A stretch of 64,000 nt of DNA from an uncultured Pseudomonadota bacterium (lineage in GTDB: Bacteria > Pseudomonadota > Alphaproteobacteria > Rs-D84), in the NCBI GenBank assembly GCA_937885575.1, contig CALABO010000008.1:6537-70536 (forward strand). Reading direction: 5' to 3'. This document shows, in pieces, positions 51,061 through 60,418 of this stretch (its first letter is position 1; every line of letters begins with the position of its first letter). Below the pieces are notes generated by a model. That model did no database searches. It was given only the letters and a program-made list of their open reading frames with translations, and had not been told where the DNA came from. Position numbers and translations under genes: made by a program.

Positions 51061-52383
51061 ATGAATAACAACGACACAATCTTTGCATTATCATCTGGGC
51101 ATGGGAAATCCGGCGTTGCGGTGATTCGCATATCGGGCAACAATTTACACGATTTTGCAAAAAAAATTATTGGCCGTACGCCAGTACCCCGACATGCGTA
51201 TTTCACAAACTTGCGCGATGACAATGGTGAAATTATTGACCAATGCGTTGTTATTTATTTTGCCGCGCCGCACAGTTTCACCGGCACAGACATCATTGAA
51301 ATTCAGTGCCACGGCGCGCCGGCGGTGATAAATAAAATCTTTGAATTTTTGCGCGGGCATAATATGCGGGTCGCCACGCCCGGCGAATTTTCGCGCCGCG
51401 CATTTTACAACGGCAAAATGGATTTGTCGGATGTAGATGGACTAATCGCGTTGCTTGATGCCCAGACGGACAAACAGCGCGCCGCGGCCCTGCGTTCCAT
51501 GATGGGCGGCGACAGTGCCGTCTATGAAAATTGGCGCGACCAAATGTTGGAAATATCCGCATACGCCGCCGCAATGACGGACTATGACGCCGACGATTTA
51601 CCGCCAAACATTTCTGATATAATTTTGGAACATATAAAAACGCTCTATACGGCGGTTTCCGGCGTATTGGGCAATTACAAAGTTTCACGTGCAATAATGT
51701 GCGGAATAAATATCGCAATCGTTGGCGAAACAAATGTCGGAAAATCTTCGTTATTCAATCGCATCGTTGGCGCAAACCGCGCCATAGTATCCGATATCCC
51801 CGGCACAACGCGCGATGTCGTGTCCGCACAAATGGACATTGACGGATACATGGTAAATTTATCTGATACGGCCGGCCTGCGCAATACGGTGGATTTTGTG
51901 GAAAAAATCGGAATTGAACGAACAAATACCGAAATCGCCAACGCCGATATAGTTTTACATGTCATCGATGCCACTAGTTCCCCTTCGCCAGCGAAGGGGT
52001 GGCGGGTAGCACCTGACGGGGTAGTGGAAATTCTAATTGTAAATAAATCTGACACAATCGATTCACGCGACATACGCGGCGCAATCTATGTTTCCGCCAA
52101 GACTGGTGCGGGCTTGCCGGAACTTATGCACGAAATCCGGAACCGAATCGCCGAAATCACAAACAACGGCGAAAGCACGGTCATGATAAACGCACGCACA
52201 TACGACCTGTTGATGACCGTGCGCGATGAATTGTTTGCGGCATTGAACAATTTTAATGGCGACTATGATATTTTATCTGAACAGGTGCGATACGCGGCGG
52301 ACGCAATTGGACGAATACTCGGCACAATCGGCACCGCCGAAATACTTGATAAGACCTTTTCACAATTGTGTTTGGGAAAATAA
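51061..52383 (+). CDS. mnmE: tRNA modification GTPase MnmE, with an in-frame repeat-derived segment
   Basis: The 440 residues comprise a tetrahydrofolate-binding N-domain, a helical domain and an inserted G domain (GETNVGKSS at 222-230, SDIPGTTRD, DTAGLR, NKSD). The C-terminal CLGK holds the catalytic cysteine. With MnmG it modifies U34 of tRNAs. Codons 306-322 (51976-52026), between the VIDAT strand and the ILIVNKSD strand, are a 51-nt half-copy of palindromic repeat family 1. The frame is intact and all GTPase motifs remain. Confidence 0.94.
   Translation: MNNNDTIFALSSGHGKSGVAVIRISGNNLHDFAKKIIGRTPVPRHAYFTNLRDDNGEIIDQCVVIYFAAPHSFTGTDIIEIQCHGAPAVINKIFEFLRGHNMRVATPGEFSRRAFYNGKMDLSDVDGLIALLDAQTDKQRAAALRSMMGGDSAVYENWRDQMLEISAYAAAMTDYDADDLPPNISDIILEHIKTLYTAVSGVLGNYKVSRAIMCGINIAIVGETNVGKSSLFNRIVGANRAIVSDIPGTTRDVVSAQMDIDGYMVNLSDTAGLRNTVDFVEKIGIERTNTEIANADIVLHVIDATSSPSPAKGWRVAPDGVVEILIVNKSDTIDSRDIRGAIYVSAKTGAGLPELMHEIRNRIAEITNNGESTVMINARTYDLLMTVRDELFAALNNFNGDYDILSEQVRYAADAIGRILGTIGTAEILDKTFSQLCLGK
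51976..52026 (+). repeat. Family 1 half-element inside the mnmE reading frame
   Basis: AGTTCCCCTTCGCCAGCGAAGGGGTGGC...GACGGGGTAGTG, exactly 17 codons long. It matches the intergenic half-copy at 25797-25848 (GTTCCCCTCCTGTGGAGGGGTGGC...GACGGGGTGGTC). The encoded residues are SSPSPAKGWRVAPDGVV. Confidence 0.75.
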
Positions 52384-52417
52384 GTGTTAGTGGTTAGTGT
52401 TAGTGTAAGTGGTTAGT
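52381..52417 (+). repeat. TTAGTG-type repeat beginning at the mnmE stop
   Basis: The stop TAA is the first triplet of TAAGTGTTAGTGGTTAGTG, continued by TTAGTGTAAGTGGTTAGTG. It faces the copy at 52445-52473, so the two can pair as a long imperfect stem. Confidence 0.8.
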
Positions 52418-52418
52418 G

Positions 52419-52443
52419 CGGGTGCGAATGCACCCGTTTTTTA
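52419..52443. terminator. Terminator between mnmE and the acyl-CoA ligase gene
   Basis: CGGGTGC/GCACCCG with GAAT loop followed by TTTTTT, at the apex of the two facing TTAGTG repeats. Confidence 0.85.
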
Positions 52444-52444
52444 T

Positions 52445-52473
52445 AACTAACCACTAGCCAATTACACTAATCA
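52445..52473 (-). repeat. TTAGTG-type repeat beginning at the acyl-CoA ligase stop
   Basis: Minus strand: stop TGA (52473-52471), then TTAGTGTAATTGG and CTAGTGGTTAG. Confidence 0.78.
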
Positions 52474-54054
52474 CTCTTTCCTATCTGGATATTTGCCATC
52501 AATCAAATTCTGACGCACGATGTGGTGTTTGACCTTTTGCGTGCTGGTCATCGGCAGGGGTTCGGTCGTCATGGCATAGTGCGTCACCCATTTATAGGAC
52601 GCGACCTTTTTATTCGCCGCCGCAATCGCCGCCGACAATTGTTCCATGGTCATACCCTCTTCCACGCTAAACACCCCGTATGCGACGGTTTTATCCTTTA
52701 CCCGATGTTCAAAGACCGCAACATTTTTCACGCCAGGAATCGTGATAAACAGACCTTCCAGTTCGTCCGGATAAACATTTTTACCACTGTCCAAAACAAT
52801 CACCTGTTTCTTGCGACCGGCAAAGTGCAATTCGCCGTTTTTATCCATCGACACCATATCGCCGGTATTAAAGAATCCGCGGTCATCGAATGCCTGTTTA
52901 TTCGCATCGTCATTATTTAGATACCCATTGAAAATCTGATTCCCGCGCAGCCATAAAATACCAACACCGTCTTCATTTTTATCGCGAATTTCAACCTCGT
53001 TATTCGTGGTCGGCGCACCAAAGGCGAACGGAATCCGCCCCTTGCACGGTTTGGAAATGCAAATTGGCCCGACCGTTTCGGTCATACCATAGCCCTGAAT
53101 AAACCCAAGGCCCAGCGCAACAAAGAAATTTTCAATTTCGGGTTTTGTCGCCGCACCGCCGGCAATCATCAACTTTACGCGGCCGCCGAACACATCCAAA
53201 ACCGGCTTTGTCACCATATCCACCAACTTGCGCAGGCCGATTTTCTTCAGCAAATCCGCATTTTTCAACACGAACGAAAACAGCCACCATTTATGCTGTG
53301 ACTTTACACCGTCAATTATCTTATTACGAAAAACCTCAAACAACCGTGGCACCGCCGGAATAACATGCGGGCGATAGCGTTTGAAATCCGCCAAAATTTC
53401 CTTTGGATTGACGGTCGGTTGCAACAACACACCCGCGCCGTATTGCAATGTCGCAAGTATTTCCACCGCAAACCCGAAAATATGATACATTGGCAAAAAT
53501 CCATACATGACATCGCCAACTTCAAACCATTCGCGCATATCCAACAACGAATTTGCACATTCCAACAAATTATAGTGCGAAAGTGGCACAACCTTTGGCG
53601 TGCCGGTCGAACCCGATGTGAACGACAATGTTGCGATATCCGTCGGCTTTAATTCCGCCGGTTTCAAATCCGGATTTTCCGCTTCGTCCGGCGCCGTAAT
53701 ATCAACAAACTGAAACACATCGGTTTTATAAAAGAACGATTTTTCCGCGCAGACATATTTGCACTTTGTAATTTGCGCCATATTATCGTATTCGAACGGC
53801 GTCAAATTCGTATCCAGCAACAGCACCGTCCCACCCAAATACCAAATCGCAAACAGCGTTATCGGAAACGCCGGTATATTGTGCGACAAAATTCCAACCA
53901 CATCGCCCGGCTTCACACCTAAGGAGTGCAAAGTCGCCGCGCGCGCCCGCACCATCCGCATAAAGTCCGAAAACGTGACATTTTCGCGCACCAAATATAT
54001 GCCGTTCGGCCATTTCTTAACCGCACTTTCCAAAAATTGAAACATATTGTTCAT
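52471..54054 (-). CDS. AMP-binding acyl-CoA ligase (long-chain fatty acid type)
   Basis: The 527 residues fit the ANL superfamily: P-loop-like LSFTSGSTGTPKVV, YGMTETVGP, GFFNTGDMVSMDKNGELHFAGRKKQVI, and the C-terminal lysine region TSTQKVKHHIVRQ. It activates fatty or other carboxylic acids as CoA (or ACP) thioesters. No beta-oxidation genes are nearby, so it may serve lipid uptake and phospholipid synthesis (inference). The ATG at 54054 has AAGGA upstream. Confidence 0.85.
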   Translation of the reverse strand: MNNMFQFLESAVKKWPNGIYLVRENVTFSDFMRMVRARAATLHSLGVKPGDVVGILSHNIPAFPITLFAIWYLGGTVLLLDTNLTPFEYDNMAQITKCKYVCAEKSFFYKTDVFQFVDITAPDEAENPDLKPAELKPTDIATLSFTSGSTGTPKVVPLSHYNLLECANSLLDMREWFEVGDVMYGFLPMYHIFGFAVEILATLQYGAGVLLQPTVNPKEILADFKRYRPHVIPAVPRLFEVFRNKIIDGVKSQHKWWLFSFVLKNADLLKKIGLRKLVDMVTKPVLDVFGGRVKLMIAGGAATKPEIENFFVALGLGFIQGYGMTETVGPICISKPCKGRIPFAFGAPTTNNEVEIRDKNEDGVGILWLRGNQIFNGYLNNDDANKQAFDDRGFFNTGDMVSMDKNGELHFAGRKKQVIVLDSGKNVYPDELEGLFITIPGVKNVAVFEHRVKDKTVAYGVFSVEEGMTMEQLSAAIAAANKKVASYKWVTHYAMTTEPLPMTSTQKVKHHIVRQNLIDGKYPDRKE

Positions 54055-54069
54055 GACACAAAATCCTTG

Positions 54070-54098
54070 TTGTTTTTAGAACATATTGTCATTATTAT
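54070..54098 (+). promoter_or_regulatory. Predicted promoter of xth
   Basis: TTGTTT (54070-54075), a 17-nt spacer, TATTAT (54093-54098). Confidence 0.5.
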
Positions 54099-54123
54099 AC
54101 TTATAAAAGGAAATATTGCAAAT

Positions 54124-54891
54124 ATGAAAATACTAACCATCAACATCAATTCGATTCGCGCCCACGCGGAAAGTTTTATAAAAATCCTTGAATCGGGCGA
54201 ATATGACACAATACTGGTCCAAGAATTAAAGGTTGAAACCGCCGGTTTTCCGCACAACATATTCGAAGAATACGGATACAATATAAAGGTTTTCGGACAA
54301 AAAAGTTGGAACGGCGTTGCAACTTTTTCAAAATTTTCTATCGAAGACACCGTCCGCGGAATACCGAACTATACCGATATAAACGCGCGATTTTTGGAAA
54401 CCGTGATTGATGGACGCATCCGTGTTATAAATGTCTATATGCCGAACGGCGAATCTGAAACATCGCCCAAATTCGAATATAAAATTGATTGGATGCGCGC
54501 ATTTGGCGAATACATAAAACAATACATTGATTCACCCGAATCGGTAATAATCGGCGGTGATTTTAATGTGGCAATTGCCGACCGCGATATTTGGAAACCG
54601 GAAAACTATGTGGGGTCCAGTATTTCTGCACCCGCCGCACGCGAAATCTTGCAATCTTGGTTTGATGACGGTTGGACCGATGTGTGGCGCAAAATGCACC
54701 CGGACGAAATCGGATACACTTGGTATGGATATCGCCAGCGCAGTTTTGAAAACAAACACGGCCTGCGCCTTGACTATTTTATGGCAAACAAAACCGCCGC
54801 GAAAATGATTACAAAATGCGAAATTGACTGTGGTCCGCGCAGTGGCGAAAAACCGACCGACCATTGCGGATTGATGATAAAGATTGATTAG
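54124..54891 (+). CDS. xth: Exodeoxyribonuclease III
   Basis: 255 residues of the EEP nuclease family: ILTININSIRAH, VQELKVE with the metal-binding Glu, VYMPNGE, GGDFNVA, and the C-terminal DYFMANK and PTDHCGLMI with the catalytic His. It is an AP endonuclease and 3' exonuclease in base-excision repair. AAAGGAAA is upstream of the ATG at 54124. The 3' end overlaps convergent addB by 4 nt. Confidence 0.92.
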   Translation: MKILTININSIRAHAESFIKILESGEYDTILVQELKVETAGFPHNIFEEYGYNIKVFGQKSWNGVATFSKFSIEDTVRGIPNYTDINARFLETVIDGRIRVINVYMPNGESETSPKFEYKIDWMRAFGEYIKQYIDSPESVIIGGDFNVAIADRDIWKPENYVGSSISAPAAREILQSWFDDGWTDVWRKMHPDEIGYTWYGYRQRSFENKHGLRLDYFMANKTAAKMITKCEIDCGPRSGEKPTDHCGLMIKID

Positions 54892-57413
54892 TCGCGTTCG
54901 TCCGCCCGCGCAAAGTCATCGTATTCTTGATATTTTTGTTCACCGGTTCGGCGATATTCGTATTCCGCGCCGCCCGCCGAATACATATTAAACAATTCCG
55001 TAACCTTGCTATACGCCGCATTTATTGCCGTTGCGGTTTCTTCCACATCGTATTTTATTATTTTTGCATCGCCGGATTTAAGTTGCAAAAATTGCATAAT
55101 CGGCATTTCACTTTTGACGGTTGTCCGAAAACGAAAGCCGGCATTTTGCAGCATATACGCCTCTAACGGCAACTGTGGCATTGTCCCGTCCAAAAGTTGC
55201 TTTTTACTTGGTGTGGCACCCGTTTTTATATCCAGCACCCCACCGTCCCAAATTCTATCGGCACGCGCGCGAACATTACGACCGGCAATATTTGCCATGC
55301 CTTCAATTTCAACAAACGCGCCACGTGTGTCCCGCAACATTTGCAGTGCGATTGGTGCAATTTCCATGAACCGCCGATGCCAGAAATAAAATATAAGGTT
55401 ATTATTACCCAACACTTCCAACGCGCGTCTGTCCATTTCCGCAATCAGCCACTGTTCGGTCGCGCCCGCGGGCGCACTTTCCAATACCGCATGAACCAAT
55501 GTCCCAAAATCACGCACATCGGCCCCAACCCAATAATCATCCGTTCGGCGCAAACGCAGTATATGCCGCACATAGAACGCATATGGATTATGTATCAACA
55601 ATTCCAAACTTGTGACATATACATCAGACCAATCTGCGGGCGGTTGCGGGTTGGCATAACAAAGTGGCCTTGATTCAACCACATCACGCGAACGCACAAC
55701 ATTTAATATGTCATTTGCCGCATCTGTATCAAACCGACCACGTGCAACAATAACACGTGAAATAAATCGCGATTCTTGTGTTTGCACACCACCCGAAACC
55801 TTGCTGCGCAACCAATACACTTCGCATCCACATGACAAATTCATAAAATCAAGTGCCATCAGTGACACCTTGTGATTCGGTGATGGCAACCCAATTTTAT
55901 TCGATATTTGCCGTGGCAACCACGGGTTTTCGTACCCGGTTGCCGGAAACATACCTTCGTTTAATCCGGTAAGTATAACCACGTCCGCCGTTTGCATACG
56001 CGATTCTATTGTTCCCAAAACACAGACGCTTGCCGTATCATTCATCGGCGGTCGCACACGAACACCGCCAAGGGTATCCGCAATAAACGCACGCGCATCG
56101 GTCAAACTAACCTGTATACTTTTACCCGTCAAACAATCGGAAAGTTTTTTTATCGCCGTCCAAATCGCAACAGATTCGGAACTTTCAACATCAAACTGTG
56201 GTGCAAAACTTTCGGCATATTTATCAACAATTTCCGCAACCGTATCAAACAAATTAGAATTATTACGCGAATAAATTTCTTCAAAATAATTAGTGCCATT
56301 TTCAATCCAATCATCAAACAAATTCAAAATCGCGCGCCCCGCCGCGGTCATTGTACCGGACAGGCCACCCGAAAAATCTGCATCAATGTTTCGCCGTTCA
56401 AATTCGCTTTTCAATCGTTGGTTTCCCGCCGCATCGGGCGTTATAATTAAAACCGTTTTTTTATCGCGAATTGCACGCGCCGTAATTTCGGCGGCGGCGG
56501 ACGCTTCTTCGGATTCACGCGCGGCCTCTATTAAATGACAATTCGATAAATCACAACCACTTAAATCGCTGTATACGTTGGAAAACGCCGTATTCATAAA
56601 ATCAATATGCGACGCGCCGACATCAATTTCTTGGACATCTAATATATCAACACCGATTGCCGACAAAAATTTATATTCTGAATTATATGGGTTTGTATCC
56701 AATTCAAAATCTTCCTTTTGTCCGGAAATCCGCCCCGGCAAAATTATCCGACCATTTGGCAACGATGCGATTACCGACATTAAATCACGCGTGACCGGCA
56801 CACTTGCGGTTGACCCACAAACAATAACCAACGATTTTTTCGCGTCCATATTTTTCACATAATCACACCACGCGTATACGTCAAAATTCCGGCGTTTTGT
56901 TTCGGTATCACGCCCACCAAAAATTTCATTTTGCACCCGCGACAGCACCGATAAAATTTGCGCCTTGTCTTGAAAATGTTTTGCATATTTATCATCAACC
57001 AATGTCGTCCAATCAATTGTGGCAATATCAACAGAACTATTTTCCAAATAATCCTGCATAGTAATAAGTGTTCGCGCAACCGGCAACGCATTTGATATAT
57101 TTTTAATTGTCGGAATTGACGCCAACAAATACGCAGTTGCGACAACGCGTTCCAATGTTGAAACAACGCCAAATTTTTCATCATCCAAATCTGTATCTTC
57201 AACCCCTTCGCCCAACGGCACAAGGCGCGGCAACAGTGTCGCATATCCAACTTTATCAACAATCATTTTTTCAACACTGCGCACCGCACGCCGATTTGGT
57301 AAAAAAATCAGCATATCCGTTAAATTGATTCCGGATTCGCCCATCAGCACCCAAAGACCATCCAAAATCTTTGCCGGATTCGAAACATAAAAGATATTTT
57401 CATTTAATGCCAA
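54888..57413 (-). CDS. addB: Double-strand break repair protein AddB
   Basis: 841 residues. It matches alphaproteobacterial AddB: degenerate helicase N-terminus, GLNEGMFPATGYENPWLPRQI, PSPNHKVSLMALDFM, and a C-terminal RecB-like nuclease domain with GTLVHAVLE, GVLDIKTGATPSK and QLPLEAYML. It starts at TTG 57413 inside the end of engB, with AAGGG 7 nt upstream. Its partner AddA is not in the window although it usually lies next door. Confidence 0.9.
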   Translation of the reverse strand: MALNENIFYVSNPAKILDGLWVLMGESGINLTDMLIFLPNRRAVRSVEKMIVDKVGYATLLPRLVPLGEGVEDTDLDDEKFGVVSTLERVVATAYLLASIPTIKNISNALPVARTLITMQDYLENSSVDIATIDWTTLVDDKYAKHFQDKAQILSVLSRVQNEIFGGRDTETKRRNFDVYAWCDYVKNMDAKKSLVIVCGSTASVPVTRDLMSVIASLPNGRIILPGRISGQKEDFELDTNPYNSEYKFLSAIGVDILDVQEIDVGASHIDFMNTAFSNVYSDLSGCDLSNCHLIEAARESEEASAAAEITARAIRDKKTVLIITPDAAGNQRLKSEFERRNIDADFSGGLSGTMTAAGRAILNLFDDWIENGTNYFEEIYSRNNSNLFDTVAEIVDKYAESFAPQFDVESSESVAIWTAIKKLSDCLTGKSIQVSLTDARAFIADTLGGVRVRPPMNDTASVCVLGTIESRMQTADVVILTGLNEGMFPATGYENPWLPRQISNKIGLPSPNHKVSLMALDFMNLSCGCEVYWLRSKVSGGVQTQESRFISRVIVARGRFDTDAANDILNVVRSRDVVESRPLCYANPQPPADWSDVYVTSLELLIHNPYAFYVRHILRLRRTDDYWVGADVRDFGTLVHAVLESAPAGATEQWLIAEMDRRALEVLGNNNLIFYFWHRRFMEIAPIALQMLRDTRGAFVEIEGMANIAGRNVRARADRIWDGGVLDIKTGATPSKKQLLDGTMPQLPLEAYMLQNAGFRFRTTVKSEMPIMQFLQLKSGDAKIIKYDVEETATAINAAYSKVTELFNMYSAGGAEYEYRRTGEQKYQEYDDFARADERD

Positions 57414-57954
57414 TTATCGCCCTTAGGTTATCAATGCCATATTTTTTTTCGGCCGATGTTTCAATAATATCATCAACCATCGCGGGATGGTCATTTGCGC
57501 AAATTGTGGTTTGCTCTTTTTCGCGCACCCGCTTATCTTTTTTCGTATAAACGATTTGATAAGATATCCCGTTCGCATCACAAAATTGCATAAGTTCCAA
57601 ATCAGAATCGCGTGGTCCGATACGCGAATCGATTAAAACAAACAAACGCTTTAATTGTCGCCGCGTCATAATATATTCTTGGAATCGCAACAACCACCGC
57701 ATCGCATCCGCCCGTGACACACGCGCATATCCATACCCCGGCAAATCAAGAATTATTATTTTATCGTTCACATTAAACATATTCAGTGTCTGTGTCCGTC
57801 CCGGCGTATTCGATGTCCGCGCAACATTTTCACCCAGCACCGCATTGATAAGCGAAGATTTTCCAACATTACTGCGCCCCGCAAAAGCGTATTCTGCAAA
57901 TTGCGTTTCCGGCAAATCACGGACATTTTCAAAACCGCCAACAAATTTTATCAT
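57400..57954 (-). CDS. engB: Ribosome biogenesis GTP-binding protein EngB (YsxC/YihA)
   Basis: 184 residues: G1 GRSNVGKSSLIN, switch TSNTPGRTQT, G3 LDLPGYGYA, G4 TKKD. EngB helps 50S subunit assembly. It follows rsmI after 4 nt and overlaps addB by 14 nt; the overlap contains the addB TTG start. Confidence 0.93.
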   Translation of the reverse strand: MIKFVGGFENVRDLPETQFAEYAFAGRSNVGKSSLINAVLGENVARTSNTPGRTQTLNMFNVNDKIIILDLPGYGYARVSRADAMRWLLRFQEYIMTRRQLKRLFVLIDSRIGPRDSDLELMQFCDANGISYQIVYTKKDKRVREKEQTTICANDHPAMVDDIIETSAEKKYGIDNLRAIIGIK

Positions 57955-57958
57955 GTGT

Positions 57959-58747
57959 TTAGTCCTTTTTAATCAAACGCTGATACGCTTCTTTTTTTGA
58001 AATTCCCGCACGCGCCGCCAAATCGCTTGCCGCGGCCTTGGTTGAATTTGCAACAACATCGTTCACGATTTCCGATATTTCCGCATCAGACATTTTGTGT
58101 TCCGGCGCCGGCGCAATCACGATAACTATTTCCCCACGTGGCGGTTCGATGTTTTTCAATTCCGCCGGATATCCGATTATCGCCTGTTCGTGAATTTTTG
58201 TTATTTCGCGCACAATTGCGATTTGCCGTTCCGGCATAACCCGCGCAATCGCATCAATGGTATTCATAATCCGATTCGGACTTTCATAGTAAACAATCGT
58301 ATGACGAATTTTGTTATCATCGCGCAGTTTTTTTTCATCAAAGAACCCACAAAAAGTGAACCTATCGGTCGGAAACCCACTAAGCACCAACGCAGATATC
58401 ACCGCCGTTGGCCCCGGCACAACATATACCGGCACCCCCGCATCACGCGCCGCCCGAACGATTCGGAATCCCGGGTCACTGATACCCGGCATACCGGCAT
58501 CGGTCACAACCGCAACCGATTCGCCATTTTGAATTTTTTCTATCAATCCGCCAATAACATCGCGCTCATTATGCTCGTGACACGACACGCGCCGCGTCTT
58601 TATGTCAAAGTGCGATGCGATTTTCGCAAAAACGCGAGTATCTTCGGCGGCGACCAAATCGACATTTTTCAAAACATCAACCGCCCGCGGCGACATATCA
58701 CCCAGATTTCCAATAGGTGTACCAACAATATAAAGCCCCGTTTGCAT
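57959..58747 (-). CDS. rsmI: 16S rRNA (cytidine1402-2'-O)-methyltransferase RsmI
   Basis: 262 residues of the tetrapyrrole-methylase fold: LYIVGTPIGNLGDMSPRA, EDTRVFAKI, SVAVVTDAGMPGISDPG, VVPGPTAVISALVLSGFPTDRFTFCGF. The C-terminal helix ARAGISKKEAYQRLI is family-typical. It is divergent from the LpoA-like gene, a neighbourhood also seen in gammaproteobacteria (yraL/yraM). Confidence 0.94.
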   Translation of the reverse strand: MQTGLYIVGTPIGNLGDMSPRAVDVLKNVDLVAAEDTRVFAKIASHFDIKTRRVSCHEHNERDVIGGLIEKIQNGESVAVVTDAGMPGISDPGFRIVRAARDAGVPVYVVPGPTAVISALVLSGFPTDRFTFCGFFDEKKLRDDNKIRHTIVYYESPNRIMNTIDAIARVMPERQIAIVREITKIHEQAIIGYPAELKNIEPPRGEIVIVIAPAPEHKMSDAEISEIVNDVVANSTKAAASDLAARAGISKKEAYQRLIKKD

Positions 58748-58770
58748 TTATGAATCCTTTGTAGTAAAAT
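58742..58770 (+). promoter_or_regulatory. Predicted promoter of the LpoA-like gene
   Basis: TTGCAT (58742-58747, overlapping the rsmI start codon), a 17-nt spacer and TAAAAT (58765-58770). This rules out the in-frame ATG at 58769 as start. Confidence 0.6.
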
Positions 58771-58795
58771 GATACAGAATAAAATGGATATTTCA

Positions 58796-60406
58796 ATGCA
58801 TATTATAAAACAGATTTTTGGATTAACTTGCCTTGCGGTGTTACTTTCATCGTGTCATGGCAACAAGGGTTCTTCGGCGTGGCGTTCGGAATATACTGAT
58901 GTTCCGGTCACCGCACCGACCCAATTGCAATATGGAACATATTCGTTTGGGATGTATGGCGGTGAATCCGATGCGGCACACAGTATTGCTGTTTTGATTC
59001 CAACAAGTGGTGCAAACGCAAAAATCGGTAAATCGATTCGTTTGGGGGTTGAGGCCGCGACCATGCAATTCGCGCCCGATGGATTGCAGGTAAGGTTTTT
59101 TGACACCGGGACCGGCGACACAAATGAAACAATTGAACGCGCACTGGCATCAAATCCGGAAATAATAATTGGGCCGGTCTTTGCGGACAACGCGCGCCTG
59201 CTGCGCGATAAAAAACCATCGGCTATACCGGCGCTTTCGTTCACTTCTGATGTGTCCGCGGTTGGCGATGGGGTAATCAGTATGGCGGTTATGCCAACAA
59301 ATGTTGTTGAATCGGCTATTGCTGAAATGTCTGCGAACGGTGCGAAAAACTTTATTGTAATTGCACCAAACAATACTTCTGGCCCGGTTATGGCGGGTGC
59401 GGCGAACGCGATTGCTGATTTCTATAATTTAGGAAATGTCGGTATATTTTATTACAACGAACGCGACACCGATTCGATAAAGTCCGCGGCATTATCGGCA
59501 TCTATGTATAACGCGCGCAATGCGGCAAACATACGCGCCAAGGAAATTTTGTCTGCGATAATAAATCACGAAAGTTTAAGTGGTTCGGAAAAATATTCAC
59601 TGGCGCGCCAATTGGATAACCTGAACAAGGTTGATACATTGGGCGATTTGCCATACGATTCGATTTTATTCTTGGGCGATGGTAATGACACAAAGTCCGT
59701 GGCATCATTCTTGCGCTATTATGGTGTTGGCGCGCGTGATGTAAAATTTTATGGCACCCCGCTTTGGGAAGATAGCGATATCGCATCTGATTTAACAATG
59801 ATGGGGTCTGTATACGCCACGTTACCTGACATTCCAGAAAACTTCCGCAACGCTTATTCAATCGCGACCGGAACATATCCAACCCGCATGTCAACAATCG
59901 GATACGAATCAACACTGCTTGCCATCGGCACATTGTATTCGCACGATGATATTCGCGCACATTTAATGAGCCCCAGCGGTTATACCGGCATAAACGGCCT
60001 GTTCAGGTTGCATACCGACGGCACAAACGAACGTGCATTGCGCATTATGCGCCTTAATGGTGACGGCACAACATCTGTTGCCCGCACCGAACCCGCGGCA
60101 TTCACCATTCCGATTTATCGCACGGGTGGAACATATATGTCGGCCGTTGAAAATATGCCACTGTATTCGGACGGCGTAAACCCGATGGATTACATAAAAA
60201 TTCCTGAACGATTCCGTGGAAAATATAACGCAAAAACATACGGTGTAAATCACTCCGAAGAACCAAAGACATTTGAACCGATATTCCATACATCGACTAT
60301 ATTGCCAATAAACGATTCTGAATCCATAACGTCCGAAGATTATCAACCTGTGCCACTGGACAACATAAGTCGCACATATATTGATTCAGTTGAAATCACA
60401 GAATAA
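58796..60406 (+). CDS. LpoA-like lipoprotein (penicillin-binding protein activator family)
   Basis: 536 residues from ATG 58796; ATG 58784 is also possible. The lipobox is VLLSSC (Cys20). The rest is a periplasmic-binding-protein type I fold with ALIPTSGANAKIGKSIRLGVEAA-like start, IIIGPVFADNARLL and SILFLGDGNDTKSVASFLRYYG. Homologues next to rsmI activate PBP1a or bind small ligands. The C-terminal 80 residues are Ser/Thr/Pro-rich and probably disordered. Confidence 0.8.
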   Translation: MHIIKQIFGLTCLAVLLSSCHGNKGSSAWRSEYTDVPVTAPTQLQYGTYSFGMYGGESDAAHSIAVLIPTSGANAKIGKSIRLGVEAATMQFAPDGLQVRFFDTGTGDTNETIERALASNPEIIIGPVFADNARLLRDKKPSAIPALSFTSDVSAVGDGVISMAVMPTNVVESAIAEMSANGAKNFIVIAPNNTSGPVMAGAANAIADFYNLGNVGIFYYNERDTDSIKSAALSASMYNARNAANIRAKEILSAIINHESLSGSEKYSLARQLDNLNKVDTLGDLPYDSILFLGDGNDTKSVASFLRYYGVGARDVKFYGTPLWEDSDIASDLTMMGSVYATLPDIPENFRNAYSIATGTYPTRMSTIGYESTLLAIGTLYSHDDIRAHLMSPSGYTGINGLFRLHTDGTNERALRIMRLNGDGTTSVARTEPAAFTIPIYRTGGTYMSAVENMPLYSDGVNPMDYIKIPERFRGKYNAKTYGVNHSEEPKTFEPIFHTSTILPINDSESITSEDYQPVPLDNISRTYIDSVEITE

Positions 60407-60418
60407 ACGGTGAACGCA

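Noticed and set aside
27271..52473. CACTAAC/TTAGTG runs as a CRISPR array
   Set aside because: Units are 6-8 nt and degenerate, with no spacers of regular length and no cas genes.
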